Both the position numbers and the translations under genes were made by a program. Below are positions 14,793-23,204 of a DNA stretch of 27,873 bases, piece by piece. The stretch comes from Parafilimonas sp. (lineage in GTDB: Bacteria > Bacteroidota > Bacteroidia > Chitinophagales > Chitinophagaceae): the NCBI GenBank assembly GCA_025927795.1, contig JAICKT010000005.1, positions 1 to 27,873 on the forward strand, given 5' to 3'. Each line of letters opens with the position of its first letter. Position 1 is the stretch's first letter. Under the pieces are notes generated by a model, which saw only the letters and a program-made list of their open reading frames with translations, ran no database searches and was not told the origin of the DNA.

Positions 14793-16430
14793 ATGCCTAA
14801 AAAAATAATACTGCTTGCTTTACTCTTTATTTTTTACACGATAACGCATGCTCAGAATGCAGGCTGGATGATGGGTACATGGAAAAGTACAAGCGGAACA
14901 ACAACTCCTTCCCGAAGTGTTATCAATACCATCCAGATCGATAATGTTTCAGGTGAAAGTTTTACCGGTACCCAAACAAGTGAAACCAATAATGGTTCAC
15001 ATACTAAAATCACCATTTCAATAGCTGGTTTTCTTAGAGGAAAAGAGTTGTATTTGCAGAATGGAGAAGTTGTACACAAAGAACCGGAAAACGTGCAACG
15101 GTATGATTGTTCTGCATGCGCACAGGTAAATAAACTAATTATACGCCGTGACAGCCTTATTTTAATTAACAGTATTTCGGGTTGTGATAACAGGTGTGAT
15201 GGTGAAACCTTATACTACAGGTTACTTTCTGAATATGATGATGACACACAACGATACCTTGTTGACTGGTTCGGCAGACCTGCAGATATAATTGGTTTTC
15301 GTCCATTCCATCCGCAGGAAGATAAAATGGTAGTCACTAATAATGATAGTGACTCTACCGCTGAAGTGATACAGAAAGGAGAAGAACAAAGGTACCAGGA
15401 CTCACTGGATAATATTGCAAGGATAAAACAACAACAAATAGATCACGCTGCTATGCTTACACAACAAAAAAAGCGTCAGAAAGAAATAACTGATTCACTT
15501 AATCTTGTTCAACAAACAGAAAAAAGACGTTTAAAAGATTCTCTGAATAATGTTGCAAGGCTTGAAAAAATAAGATTGAAAACAGAAGATTCATTGCATG
15601 ATGTGCAGGCGAAAAAACGGCAGCAAAACATAGTTGATTCACTTAATCTTGCAAAACAAAAAGAACAGCAACGCATCAAAGATTCGCTGGATAATATAGC
15701 AAGAATAAGACAACAGCAAATAGATGATTCCACCCGGCTTGCGCAACAAAAAAAGCGGGAACAGGAGATAGCTGATTCACTTAATCTTGTAAAACAAAAA
15801 GAACAACAACGCATAAAGGATTCGCTGGATAATGTTGCCAGACTGGAACAAATAAGGAAACAAACCGAAGATTCATTACGAAATGTTCAAATAAAAATAA
15901 GGGAACAAGAGGTTGCAGATTCGCTTAATCTTGTCGATCAAAGAAAACAGCAGCATATAACCGATTCTTTGGCGGCTGTCCGCAAGCAGCAGTATAATGA
16001 TTCTTTGCAAAAAGCAGCTTTGGCAAAAACTACCCCTCTATCACCTGCTGGCAGTAATAAATCCGCTGAAAGCAAAGCGCTAACATCCCGTGCTAATGTA
16101 TTGCTGGAAACTTATCACATTAATTCACCAAATATTTTGATTGAACTGTTTGATAACGGTGAAATTGATGGTGACAGGGTTAGTGTATATCACAACAACG
16201 TTCTTATTGTAAGCAACCAAACGCTGGGTATAAAGCCTATTACGATGAATATTCATGCCGATACAACCAACCGTGAACATGAATTTGTACTGGTAGCAGA
16301 AAACCTTGGAGCTATTCCGCCAAATTCTGCATTAATGCGTATAACTGCTGGCAAACAGATTTATAAATTATCAGTTAACACTGATATGAAAACGAATGCA
16401 AGAATTGTGTTTTATTATGATGGAAATTAG
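14793..16430 (+). CDS. Secreted coiled-coil protein with 'DSL' repeats and C-terminal beta domain
   Basis: A 545-residue exported protein. Residues 1-21 are a signal peptide ending '...THAQ'. Residues about 22-190 form a beta-rich domain starting 'GWMMGTWKST', with paired Cys in 'YDCSACAQ' and 'SGCDNRCDGE' likely to form disulfides. Residues about 200-420 are a long, highly charged coiled coil in which 'DSL' recurs every 20-28 residues. Residues about 440-545 are a beta domain ('SPNILIELFDNGEIDGDRVS', 'VLVAENLGAIPPNSAL') common in secreted Bacteroidota proteins. The ATG at 14793 is preferred over the one at 14736 because it places the signal peptide at the terminus. Divergent from the ATP-grasp unit. 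Role is likely envelope or surface structure, not established. Confidence 0.8.
   Translation: MPKKIILLALLFIFYTITHAQNAGWMMGTWKSTSGTTTPSRSVINTIQIDNVSGESFTGTQTSETNNGSHTKITISIAGFLRGKELYLQNGEVVHKEPENVQRYDCSACAQVNKLIIRRDSLILINSISGCDNRCDGETLYYRLLSEYDDDTQRYLVDWFGRPADIIGFRPFHPQEDKMVVTNNDSDSTAEVIQKGEEQRYQDSLDNIARIKQQQIDHAAMLTQQKKRQKEITDSLNLVQQTEKRRLKDSLNNVARLEKIRLKTEDSLHDVQAKKRQQNIVDSLNLAKQKEQQRIKDSLDNIARIRQQQIDDSTRLAQQKKREQEIADSLNLVKQKEQQRIKDSLDNVARLEQIRKQTEDSLRNVQIKIREQEVADSLNLVDQRKQQHITDSLAAVRKQQYNDSLQKAALAKTTPLSPAGSNKSAESKALTSRANVLLETYHINSPNILIELFDNGEIDGDRVSVYHNNVLIVSNQTLGIKPITMNIHADTTNREHEFVLVAENLGAIPPNSALMRITAGKQIYKLSVNTDMKTNARIVFYYDGN
15394..15990 (+). repeat. Tandem 46-48-codon coiled-coil repeats inside the secreted protein
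   Basis: The sequence gattcacttaatcttg or a one-base variant recurs at 15492, 15636, 15774 and 15918, spaced 144, 138 and 144 bp, so each unit is 46-48 codons. Each unit carries 'DSLNLV' and a 'DSLDN(I/V)AR' half, suggesting an older 20-28-residue unit that doubled. Confidence 0.8.
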
Positions 16431-16556
16431 ATAACGCTTACAGGTGTCTTGTAAATTTAATGGAGGTGTATTCTGGAATACATAGGTCTCATTCTATACT
16501 TATTAGTTTTGCTATGGAGACTCCGCTGGACTGAACTTCCTGTTGGTCGCAACACT

Positions 16557-16620
16557 ATTATCAATTCATTATTATCAATTTGTCGATTTTCCGCTATCAA
16601 TTGTCAATTCTCCATTATTA
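16557..16620. repeat. AT-rich ATCAATT short direct repeats
   Basis: ATCAATT occurs at 16560, 16574 and 16596, with GTCAATT nearby, in the 276-bp gap 16431-16706. This is low-complexity filler of a kind common between Bacteroidota genes. The rest of the gap shows no gene. Confidence 0.4.
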
Positions 16621-16706
16621 GTTTACCGCATTACGCGTACCTTCAACCTGAAAGGTGAGAGTGATCTTCGTGTTGTTATGTAAGACACAAAACTTAAAAC
16701 AGCTTT

Positions 16707-17255
16707 ATGAAAATGATTATTTTATTCACTTGCATTTTAGGAATTATGGTTTCATCTTATGCACAAATTCTTAAACCTAAAAATCAATTATCAGGCTTAA
16801 CAAAATTAGACCTCGGATTACAGGGTATTGGGTTAACTTTTGAGCCCCGGATTAGCAATAGTGTAACAACTGATTTATCATTTGGCTTTGGAGGTGGCTA
16901 TAACATTTCCGAAGGTTCATTAGATTACGATGTAATTAAACCAGCTTTATATTTTTCGGCAACACCGAAATATTTTTATAGCCTTAAAAAAAGAATAAAT
17001 AAAGGAAGGACAGTTCAGTATAATTCAGGAAACTATATTGGAGTAAGACTAAAATACAATACGCCACTGCACAAAAAATCTGATATTATCAGAAACAGCA
17101 TTCTAACAAATATCCATTGGGGCAGTCAAAGAGTTATCGGCAATCGTTGGACATTTAATTATCACATTGGTATCGGGTATGCACACGACATTGATTATGG
17201 CGTTGGTACAATTTATCCAGCAATTGATTTCAAGTTCTCTTATATTTTTAGTTGA
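16707..17255 (+). CDS. Exported protein, probable small outer-membrane beta-barrel
   Basis: A 182-residue protein with a signal peptide ('MKMIILFTCILGIMVSSYAQ'). The mature part is a series of alternating polar/hydrophobic segments rich in Gly and aromatics, such as 'TTDLSFGFGGGYNI', 'NYIGVRLKYNTPL' and 'TFNYHIGIGYAHDI', and ends in 'DFKFSYIFS'. An aromatic-rich final strand ending near Phe is typical of outer-membrane barrels. With about eight strands it could be an OmpW/OmpA-like small barrel, but no named family is recognised. It stands alone, convergent with the next gene. The 116 bp behind it (17256-17371) show no gene. Confidence 0.7.
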   Translation: MKMIILFTCILGIMVSSYAQILKPKNQLSGLTKLDLGLQGIGLTFEPRISNSVTTDLSFGFGGGYNISEGSLDYDVIKPALYFSATPKYFYSLKKRINKGRTVQYNSGNYIGVRLKYNTPLHKKSDIIRNSILTNIHWGSQRVIGNRWTFNYHIGIGYAHDIDYGVGTIYPAIDFKFSYIFS

Positions 17256-17371
17256 CTATATAAAGTTGGAATAAAAAAAAGGCATCTCATCCTGCACATA
17301 ATTGCTACGCTGTGAAGACCTTTCTACGACAGAAAACTACAATGAAAAATAGTTACCTTAGATCAGCTCTA

Positions 17372-18166
17372 TTACGAATGATGATGCATCGTGCTGTCAT
17401 TTAAATCAATCTTGAGGAATGATTTGTATGCTGCCAATTTTGCCAGCAATTCTTTATTATCTTCTACGATATTTGCTTTCTCCGTTTCTCCTGCAGCAAT
17501 GCCTATGTAGTTGAAAATAGAATGCGCTTTATCCAGCGCGTCCCCGGTATTGATAATAAAAGGTTGATGGCCGCCTGTTACCCAACCACCGCCTATGTCT
17601 GCGTCGTCCATGTAAGGCGCATAAAACATGTAATGCGGCATCACCATGTTTATAATTCCTCCACCGGGGTTTGTACGAAACAAGGGAGATAACATATAGC
17701 AAACACCTGTTCTTGGCGGAGCCTTATATCTTCCGTCTTTCACTCTTTTTACAACACTGTCTCTTACCTGTAAACCAGTAAATTTTCCGGAAGCTCTCAT
17801 GGCAGCTATATCAAAAAAGATTGGCACTAATGTTTTTGATCCTATTGAATCAAAACCCTCCGGAGCATACATATCCGGCACAAACTCCCCCCTTGACCAA
17901 TCGGTGCGCTCTACAAAAGCGGAGAAACCGTTAGTTCCTTTTCTTGCCATATAGTACCCCTTTGTGGGATCGAGCAGATAAACAGTGGCACTATCGCGAA
18001 GATGTGGCGGCAATGCGCTTAAAGCATATTCCATTTCCAAATCTGCCGGCATTTTTTCCAGTTTCCATTCATCAGTGGTTTGTCCAATACCACTTATGGT
18101 CATATTAAACATAAAAAGTACCCATAATGTACAACTGCCGACAATGGATAAACAGTTTTTAATCAT
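17372..18166 (-). CDS. Exported protein of unknown function
   Basis: A 264-residue protein. The ATG at 18166 starts a signal peptide (hydrophobic stretch to about residue 30, ending 'SGIGQ'). A longer frame to 18208 exists, but its start would lie upstream of the promoter -7 element at 18187-18194, so the shorter form is chosen. The mature part begins 'EWKLEKMPADLEMEYALSAL' and contains 'LPPHLRDSATVYLLDP', 'MARKGTNGFSAFVERTDW' and 'MVMPHYMFYAPYMDDADIGG', blocks I recall from a family of hypothetical proteins without known role. It ends in a His-rich tail (MHHHS). By eye the gene is less AT-rich than its neighbours. No catalytic motif is clear. Confidence 0.75.
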   Translation of the reverse strand: MIKNCLSIVGSCTLWVLFMFNMTISGIGQTTDEWKLEKMPADLEMEYALSALPPHLRDSATVYLLDPTKGYYMARKGTNGFSAFVERTDWSRGEFVPDMYAPEGFDSIGSKTLVPIFFDIAAMRASGKFTGLQVRDSVVKRVKDGRYKAPPRTGVCYMLSPLFRTNPGGGIINMVMPHYMFYAPYMDDADIGGGWVTGGHQPFIINTGDALDKAHSIFNYIGIAAGETEKANIVEDNKELLAKLAAYKSFLKIDLNDSTMHHHS

Positions 18167-18186
18167 GATTTCAGTTTTTATTGAAC

Positions 18187-18194
18187 CAAATATA
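18187..18194 (-). promoter_or_regulatory. -7 promoter element of the exported unknown gene
   Basis: On the minus strand TATATTTG matches the Bacteroidota -7 consensus TAnnTTTG exactly and lies 20 bp before the ATG at 18166. No clear TTG is seen at the -33 distance. It argues for the shorter start of the downstream gene. Confidence 0.45.
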
Positions 18195-18255
18195 GGATAC
18201 CGGATCATTTGTTACAGGGTGTAAAGGCGACAACTTTAGGGGGTAAAAGGCCATG

Positions 18256-18384
18256 TTACCAGGACACAATTATTTCTATTTCCACTATTTCTTTTGCGCC
18301 AAATTTCTTTTCCTGCATCATCTGTATTGCTTTGTGTGTAGAAGAATGATACGGTTCTTCATTTGCCCAAGAAAATGGTGCACT
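18256..18384 (-). pseudogene. Possible gene remnant in the 18.2-18.5 kb gap
   Basis: The gap 18209-18546 has no full gene. One minus-strand frame, open for 42 codons without a start, reads 'APFSWANEEPYHSSTHKAIQ' then 'EKKFGAKEIVEIEIIVSW' before TAA at 18256-18258. The composition is protein-like, with an amphipathic helix followed by a strand, so it may be the tail of a lost gene. I cannot name a family and chance is possible. Confidence 0.3.
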
Positions 18385-18491
18385 TTAGTGTTTTCAATTG
18401 CCCCAATTTTATTCCGCTTATTGTAGAAATCTACTATCACTATTCGTTTGTAAGGAGACAGTGTTAAGAAAGAAAAACCCGAAGAATCGGC

Positions 18492-18505
18492 AGTGATAAA
18501 TCACT
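18492..18505. promoter_or_regulatory. Perfect 14-bp inverted repeat before the DUF2911 gene
   Basis: AGTGAT-AA-ATCACT is a perfect palindrome 41 bp before the ATG at 18547, where an operator would lie. A single further ATCACT half occurs at about 18433-18440. No regulator gene is nearby. Confidence 0.35.
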
Positions 18506-18546
18506 ACTTTTATATTCTAATTTTAAAAAAATTAAATCTCTTACAC

Positions 18547-19083
18547 ATGAAAAAGATGATAAATGCAAAGCTGGTTTTAACCGTGTTGGCATTACTCGTT
18601 ACAACACTTCTTTGGTCACAGGAAGATAAATCAAAAAGACCCAGTCCGCCTGCAACTGCCACCGGCACTGTTAATGGCGCCACGATTACTATTGATTACA
18701 GTAGTCCTGCTGTAAAGGGAAGAAAAATATGGGGAGGCCTGGTTCCCTATGATAAGGTATGGAGAGCAGGCGCCAATGAAGCCACTTTATTTACAACCAG
18801 TGAAGACATCCTGGTAGAAGGTAAAAAGCTGCCTGCGGGAAAATATAGTTTATACGCTATTCCGGGTGAAAAAAATTGGGTAATTATCTTTAATTCAAAA
18901 ACCGGTCAGTGGGGTGTAAAAGATGATGAAAGCACTACCGAAGAACCTGCCAATGATGTATTAAGAGTAACAGTAAAACCCGAAAAATCATCTGCCTTTA
19001 ACGAACGAATGAAATTTGTAATAGATGCAAAAGGTTTTGCGCTTGAATGGGAAAATCTTAGGATACCTGTTTCTATAAAATAA
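18547..19083 (+). CDS. DUF2911 domain exported protein
   Basis: A 178-residue protein with a signal peptide ('MKKMINAKLVLTVLALLVTT' then 'LLWSQ'). The mature part carries the DUF2911 blocks: 'TIDYSSPAVKGRKIWGGLVP', 'YDKVWRAGANEATLFTTSED', 'KLPAGKYSLYAIPGEKNWVI' and 'FALEWENLRIPVSIK' at the end. The family is common in Bacteroidota and has no firm biochemical role. An in-frame ATG at 18493 lies inside the possible operator region, so the ATG at 18547, which begins the signal peptide, is chosen. It is a single gene, convergent with DUF4112. Confidence 0.92.
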   Translation: MKKMINAKLVLTVLALLVTTLLWSQEDKSKRPSPPATATGTVNGATITIDYSSPAVKGRKIWGGLVPYDKVWRAGANEATLFTTSEDILVEGKKLPAGKYSLYAIPGEKNWVIIFNSKTGQWGVKDDESTTEEPANDVLRVTVKPEKSSAFNERMKFVIDAKGFALEWENLRIPVSIK

Positions 19084-19121
19084 TCTCTTAACGCTGCTGT
19101 GGGCCAAATCTCTTAATAAAA

Positions 19122-19589
19122 TTAAAGCGAATGAATGAGCCAGGTGAATGCTTTGTAACTGCACCAGGCTAAAGCGACGATAACAATAAAAAGGATAATG
19201 AATATGGGAACAACAACTTTCCATGCACCACCTTTATAACGCCCTTCTATATAATGCTGCTTCATCAATTTTAAGTTGCGGTTATTCGCTTTATAAGCAA
19301 AATCAAACACATCGCCAATCAGAGGGATAGAACCTATCAAAGCATCAATTAATATATTCAACGTCATGCGTGCTAATAAAAAACCACTTGCTCCGTTTCG
19401 CGCACAAATCAATATCATATAACCTGAAACTAAAAGGCCTGTAAAATCACCAAACCCCGGTATAAGACCAATTAAAGGATCGAGACCAAAACGAAACCGG
19501 GTACCGGGAATTTGAAACTGTGCGTCCATTAACCGGGCAAGCATTTCAACACTTCTTAATTCTCTGTTCGATGTGCTTTTAACGGGCAT
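19122..19589 (-). CDS. DUF4112 small membrane protein
   Basis: A 155-residue protein with the DUF4112 pattern: 'RLMDAQFQIPGTRFRFGLDP', then 'LIGLIPGFGDFTGLLVSGYM', 'NILIDALIGSIPLIGDVFDF' and 'ANNRNLKLMKQHY'. Two Gly/Pro-rich hydrophobic hairpins lie at about 40-105 and a C-terminal transmembrane helix at about 127-145. The family is widespread and uncharacterised. The gap behind its start (19590-19844) shows no gene or clear promoter. Confidence 0.9.
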   Translation of the reverse strand: MPVKSTSNRELRSVEMLARLMDAQFQIPGTRFRFGLDPLIGLIPGFGDFTGLLVSGYMILICARNGASGFLLARMTLNILIDALIGSIPLIGDVFDFAYKANNRNLKLMKQHYIEGRYKGGAWKVVVPIFIILFIVIVALAWCSYKAFTWLIHSL

Positions 19590-19916
19590 CCTAAAATGTT
19601 ATCTAATATAATGCCGGGTGAGAATGTATGTGTTCTTCGTAAGAGCCATGTGAATACTTTAAACTTTGCGCTTGTTGCATGCGTTTACTATATCTCATCC
19701 ACACCATTGCTTTATTGATGAAATCTTACTGCAACTAAAGTGTAAAACGCTATCTGCCTGTGCTTACTTTATGTCCATTCACTTTCCTTAAAAACATCTG
19801 CAACTATGCTTTAAGCTTCGCATTTTAAGAAATTAATTAAGGCATTGGAAAACGATAGTTGTTCTGGCATGATATTTTTACCTGCTCATACTTTATTAAC
19901 AATAAAATTTAAAACA

Positions 19917-20075
19917 ATGGGAAACCTGTTATACGTTATTGCAGTTATTTTATTAATTGCATGGGTACTCGGATATTTTGCTTTTCATGTAACAAGTGGT
20001 TTAATTCATATTCTTATTGTAGCGGCAGTAATTATATTCCTTGTTAAATTACTTGGCGGTAACCGGGGTGTGTAA
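19917..20075 (+). CDS. lmo0937-family small membrane protein
   Basis: A 52-residue protein with two hydrophobic helices: 'LLYVIAVILLIAWVLGYFAF' then 'GLIHILIVAAVIIFLVKLLG'. This pattern, with a His between the helices and a 'GGNRGV' tail, fits the lmo0937 family often found with general stress genes. The frame extends up to 19845, but the ATG at 19917 begins the family's usual N-terminus (MGNLLY). A terminator-like hairpin follows 24 bp after the stop. Confidence 0.85.
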   Translation: MGNLLYVIAVILLIAWVLGYFAFHVTSGLIHILIVAAVIIFLVKLLGGNRGV

Positions 20076-20098
20076 TCCTCATAAGTGACTCGTTTGGG

Positions 20099-20124
20099 AT
20101 TGCCTTGCACCAAGCAATGTTTTT
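20099..20124 (+). terminator. Terminator-like hairpin after the lmo0937 gene
   Basis: Arms ATTG-(C)-CTTG and CAAG-CAAT (20099-20118, one bulged C, loop CAC) are followed by TTTTT at 20120-20124. Confidence 0.6.
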
Positions 20125-20570
20125 AGCATGCTGCGGAAAGAAGATTATGGAATTCTTTTACCAACATAGAATATTTGCTTTCGTGTGTGCAGGTATTGCA
20201 ATGTGCGCAGGCCAGGTACATTTAGCAAGTAATAAAGACACAAAAGCAAGTAATTATTTTTTCAGCATCAATAACATCGCCGCAAATACTTGCTGCTTTT
20301 CATACGCTGCCTGTATATGGCGCATTATCCAGTGGAAATACGCCAAAGAAAGTCACTCCCACAGGTGCATATTTTTAAAAATGTGGGCAGGCATAAGTAA
20401 GCAATGCATCTTTGGTTTTTCATCTATTATACAAATCAATAAGTGCAAGAGAGACTTGTGTTATAATTTGCCTTTACGCTATTAATTTTTTAAAAAACAA
20501 AATTCAGCAACAATTAAAACAATTGTAAATTTTTAGTTTTGGTGAATGTAAAAAGAATAAAATAAGCGCA
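20125..20570. other. Gene-poor stretch between lmo0937 and ychF
   Basis: About 446 bp without a gene I can support. A plus-strand open frame (20105-20485) starts inside the terminator hairpin and its translation is Cys/His/Ile-rich with no protein pattern. A second frame (about 20215-20373) reads 'ILAAFHTLPVYGALSSGNTP' near its end and looks slightly more protein-like, but lacks a start. Confidence 0.5.
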
Positions 20571-21668
20571 TCATATATTAAACCTAAAATGCATTATGTC
20601 TCCATCTTCCACCAAATAATCTTTTCCCTGTATCGCTAATTTCCCTGCATCACGGCAAGCCGCTTCACTTTTATATTTTATGAAGTCATCATATTTTATA
20701 ACTTCTGCACGAATGAATCCTTTTTCAAAATCTGTATGAATAACACCAGCAGCTTGCGGCGCAAACATCCCTTTATGAATTGTCCATGCTCTTACTTCCT
20801 GTTCGCCTGCTGTAAAATAGGTTGCAAGATTTAATAAATGATATGTTGAACGAATTAATCTTACAACACCGCTTTCTTTCAACCCCAAATCTTCCAAAAA
20901 CATTTGCCTGTCTTCATAACTATCCATTGCTGCAATTTCGCTTTCTATTGCAGCACTTATAAAAAGAATTCCAGCATTCTCATCTTTAATTGCTTCTTTA
21001 ATTGCATCAGTATATTTATTTCCGTTGATTACAGATTGCTCATCAACATTGCATACATAAATCACAGGCTTAATAGTTAGCAAAAACAAATCATCAACAT
21101 ACTTTGCTTTATCTTTTTCATCAGCAACAAAAGCTCTTGCATTTTTTCCCTGTTCAAGATGTGATTTCAATGCTTTTAAAATTCCTAAACCTGCAGCCGC
21201 ATCTTTATCATTCTTTGCAATTTTTTCCGATTTACTTATTTTCTTTTCAACCGTATCCAAATCTTTTAATTGCAATTCTGTATCAATAATTTCTTTATCA
21301 CGTACAGGGTTTACGCTGCCATCAACATGAATTACATTATCATCATCAAAACAACGCAGCACATGAATAATCGCATCTGTGTTACGAATGTTTCCTAAAA
21401 ATTGATTACCCAAACCTTCACCTTTGCTTGCACCTTTCACCAAACCTGCAATATCAACAATCTCAACAGTTGCTGGCACAACTTTTTGCGGATGCACTAA
21501 TTTTTCAAGCTCGAATAATCTTTCATCTGGTACTGTTATTACACCCACATTTGGTTCAATAGTGCAAAACGGAAAATTTGCAGCCTGTGCTTTTGCATTG
21601 CTTAATGCATTAAACAAAGTTGATTTTCCAACATTTGGTAATCCTACAATTCCTGCCTGTAAAGCCAT
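20571..21668 (-). CDS. ychF: Ribosome-binding ATPase YchF (OLA1 family)
   Basis: A 365-residue P-loop protein of the Obg-related family, close to the usual 363. It binds ATP rather than GTP and associates with ribosomes. The Walker A motif 'GLPNVGKST' is at residues 9-17, switch II 'DIAGLVKGASKGEGLGN' follows near 66, and the specificity motif is 'CNVDE', the non-GTP form (NxxE in place of NKxD) that marks YchF. The C-terminal TGS domain starts near 'LNLATYFTAGEQEVRAWTIH' and ends 'GDIMHFRFNI'. The ATG at 21668 is used; a TTG four codons upstream in frame lies within a repeat. A -7 element lies at 21725-21732. Confidence 0.97.
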   Translation of the reverse strand: MALQAGIVGLPNVGKSTLFNALSNAKAQAANFPFCTIEPNVGVITVPDERLFELEKLVHPQKVVPATVEIVDIAGLVKGASKGEGLGNQFLGNIRNTDAIIHVLRCFDDDNVIHVDGSVNPVRDKEIIDTELQLKDLDTVEKKISKSEKIAKNDKDAAAGLGILKALKSHLEQGKNARAFVADEKDKAKYVDDLFLLTIKPVIYVCNVDEQSVINGNKYTDAIKEAIKDENAGILFISAAIESEIAAMDSYEDRQMFLEDLGLKESGVVRLIRSTYHLLNLATYFTAGEQEVRAWTIHKGMFAPQAAGVIHTDFEKGFIRAEVIKYDDFIKYKSEAACRDAGKLAIQGKDYLVEDGDIMHFRFNI

Positions 21669-21671
21669 AAC

Positions 21672-21698
21672 AACCCCCAACCCCTAAAGGGGAGTTTT
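21672..21698. repeat. Small C/G-run inverted repeat in the ychF leader
   Basis: CCCC-TAAA-GGGG (21681-21692), flanked by AACCCCCAA and AGTTTTT, is a short repeat I know as frequent between Bacteroidota genes ('ctccctttaggggttgggg' type). It overlaps the ychF 5' leader and stops four bases before the start codon. Confidence 0.5.
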
Positions 21699-21724
21699 TG
21701 TTAGTTAAAAATTATTTCGAGGCG

Positions 21725-21732
21725 CAAAAGTA
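21725..21732 (-). promoter_or_regulatory. Candidate -7 element of ychF
   Basis: Minus-strand TACTTTTG matches TAnnTTTG, 57 bp before the ychF ATG. No TTG is present at the -33 spacing, so the call is moderate. Confidence 0.4.
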
Positions 21733-21808
21733 ATGTTATAGAAATTAATAGAATGTTTCGTTTATTTTACGCTTTTATTAAACTTCCGCGGCGGCGGAAC
21801 TGGACGTT

Positions 21809-23041
21809 ATGGCATTAAACATTGTTTTCATTGCATTCTTTTTAATCGCATTTATCATAGCATTAATTAAATGCATTTTTTTAGGTGATACTACCATCTT
21901 TAAAACTTTAACCGATGGCATTTTTGATGCTGCTAAAACTTCTGTTACTGATGTTGCTTTTCCGCTTGCCGGCACTTTAATATTTTTTTTAGGTTTGATG
22001 AATATTGCTGAAAAAGCAGGCGCCATTCGCAAACTCGCAAAATGGTTAAATCCATTTATGAAAAGATTATTTCCTGAAGTACCTGATGGTCATCCGGTAA
22101 TGGGAGAGATGGTTATGAACTTCAGTGCCAACATGCTCGGGCTTGATAATGCTGCCACGCCATTTGGTTTAAAAGCAATGGAAAGTTTGCAATCCATCAA
22201 CCCAAAAAAAGAAACAGCGAGCAATGCGCAAATAATGTTTTTGGTTTTACATACAAGCGGGTTAACATTAATTCCGCTTTCAATTATTACATACCGTTTG
22301 GCAGTTGGTTCAACACAGGCAACAAGTGTTTTTATTCCATGTGTTGCCGGTACTGTAATTACAACACTTGCTTCTATTATCGTTATCTCATTTAAACAAA
22401 AATTAAAATGGGATTATGTATTAATAGCATGGCTTGCAACCATTACAATTCTTATTACTGCACTGCTTTTTTTTGTTAGCACATTAGGTGATGAGCAACG
22501 AAATACATTCAGCAACATATCAGGCAGTTTAATTCTGCTGATTTTAATAATCGGAATTTTAGTGGCCGGTGTTTACAAAAAAGTTTCTGTGTTTGATACA
22601 TTTATTGATGGTGCAAAAACTGGTTTTGATGTGGTGCTGAAAATTATTCCATACCTGGTTGGAATGCTGGTTGCCATTCGTGTTTTTCGCGATTGCGGTG
22701 CGCTGGGTTACATTACTGATGGAATTAGTTACCTGGTACACGCCGCAGGATGGAATACAGATTTTGTTCCGGCATTACCAACAGGTATTATGAGACCTTT
22801 TAGTGGCAGCGGCGCAAGAGGAATGATGATTGATACGATGAAAACTTACGGACCTGATAGTTTTGTTGGAAAGCTTGCCTGCACATTTCAGGGTTCTGCC
22901 GATACTACATTTTATATTCTTGCTTTGTATTTTGGAAGTGTTGGAATTAAGAAAGTACGCTACGCTGTTTGGGTGGGCATTCTTGCAGATTTAATTGGTG
23001 TAATTGGTGCAATTTTTATCGGCTATATATTTTTTAAGTGA
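21809..23041 (+). CDS. Fused SpmA-SpmB nucleoside-recognition (Gate) membrane protein
   Basis: A 410-residue membrane protein uniting two Gate domains. Residues 1 to about 195 match SpmA ('VAFPLAGTLIFFLGLMNIAE', 'ANMLGLDNAATPFGLKAM', 'LHTSGLTLIPLSII'). Residues about 225-410 match SpmB ('IIPYLVGMLVAIRVFRDCGA', 'PTGIMRPFSGSGARGMM', 'FQGSADTTFYILALYFG'). In Bacillus these two proteins dehydrate the spore core; the same domains occur fused in non-sporulating Bacteroidota, where a small-molecule transport role is presumed. ATG at 21809 follows the GC-rich run 'ccgcggcggcgg'. No operon partner is obvious; the antiporters start 163 bp later. Confidence 0.9.
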   Translation: MALNIVFIAFFLIAFIIALIKCIFLGDTTIFKTLTDGIFDAAKTSVTDVAFPLAGTLIFFLGLMNIAEKAGAIRKLAKWLNPFMKRLFPEVPDGHPVMGEMVMNFSANMLGLDNAATPFGLKAMESLQSINPKKETASNAQIMFLVLHTSGLTLIPLSIITYRLAVGSTQATSVFIPCVAGTVITTLASIIVISFKQKLKWDYVLIAWLATITILITALLFFVSTLGDEQRNTFSNISGSLILLILIIGILVAGVYKKVSVFDTFIDGAKTGFDVVLKIIPYLVGMLVAIRVFRDCGALGYITDGISYLVHAAGWNTDFVPALPTGIMRPFSGSGARGMMIDTMKTYGPDSFVGKLACTFQGSADTTFYILALYFGSVGIKKVRYAVWVGILADLIGVIGAIFIGYIFFK

Positions 23042-23204
23042 TATTATTCTTCCTACTATTTTTTGAAAACTTATTCTAACATCAGTAAACGTTTGAGGTA
23101 ATCTTTTCGTATTTTTAAATTCCTACTAAATTTATAGGAAATATCGAACTAATTCATTTATTTTGATATTGTAAACCGTATTACTACCACCAAATTCCAG
23201 CAAC

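Noticed and set aside
15509..15814. A 101-codon minus-strand open frame inside the coiled-coil gene
   Set aside because: It is the antisense reading of the Gln/Lys-rich repeats, giving a Cys/Ser/Phe-rich chain; the plus strand explains the region fully.
20105..20485. A 126-codon plus-strand open frame
   Set aside because: It starts within the terminator-like hairpin, its translation is Cys/His/Ile-rich without any protein pattern, and no promoter precedes it.
21809..23041. Spore-formation gene content suggested by SpmA/SpmB domains
   Set aside because: The fused form is common in non-sporulating Bacteroidota and no other sporulation gene is present.
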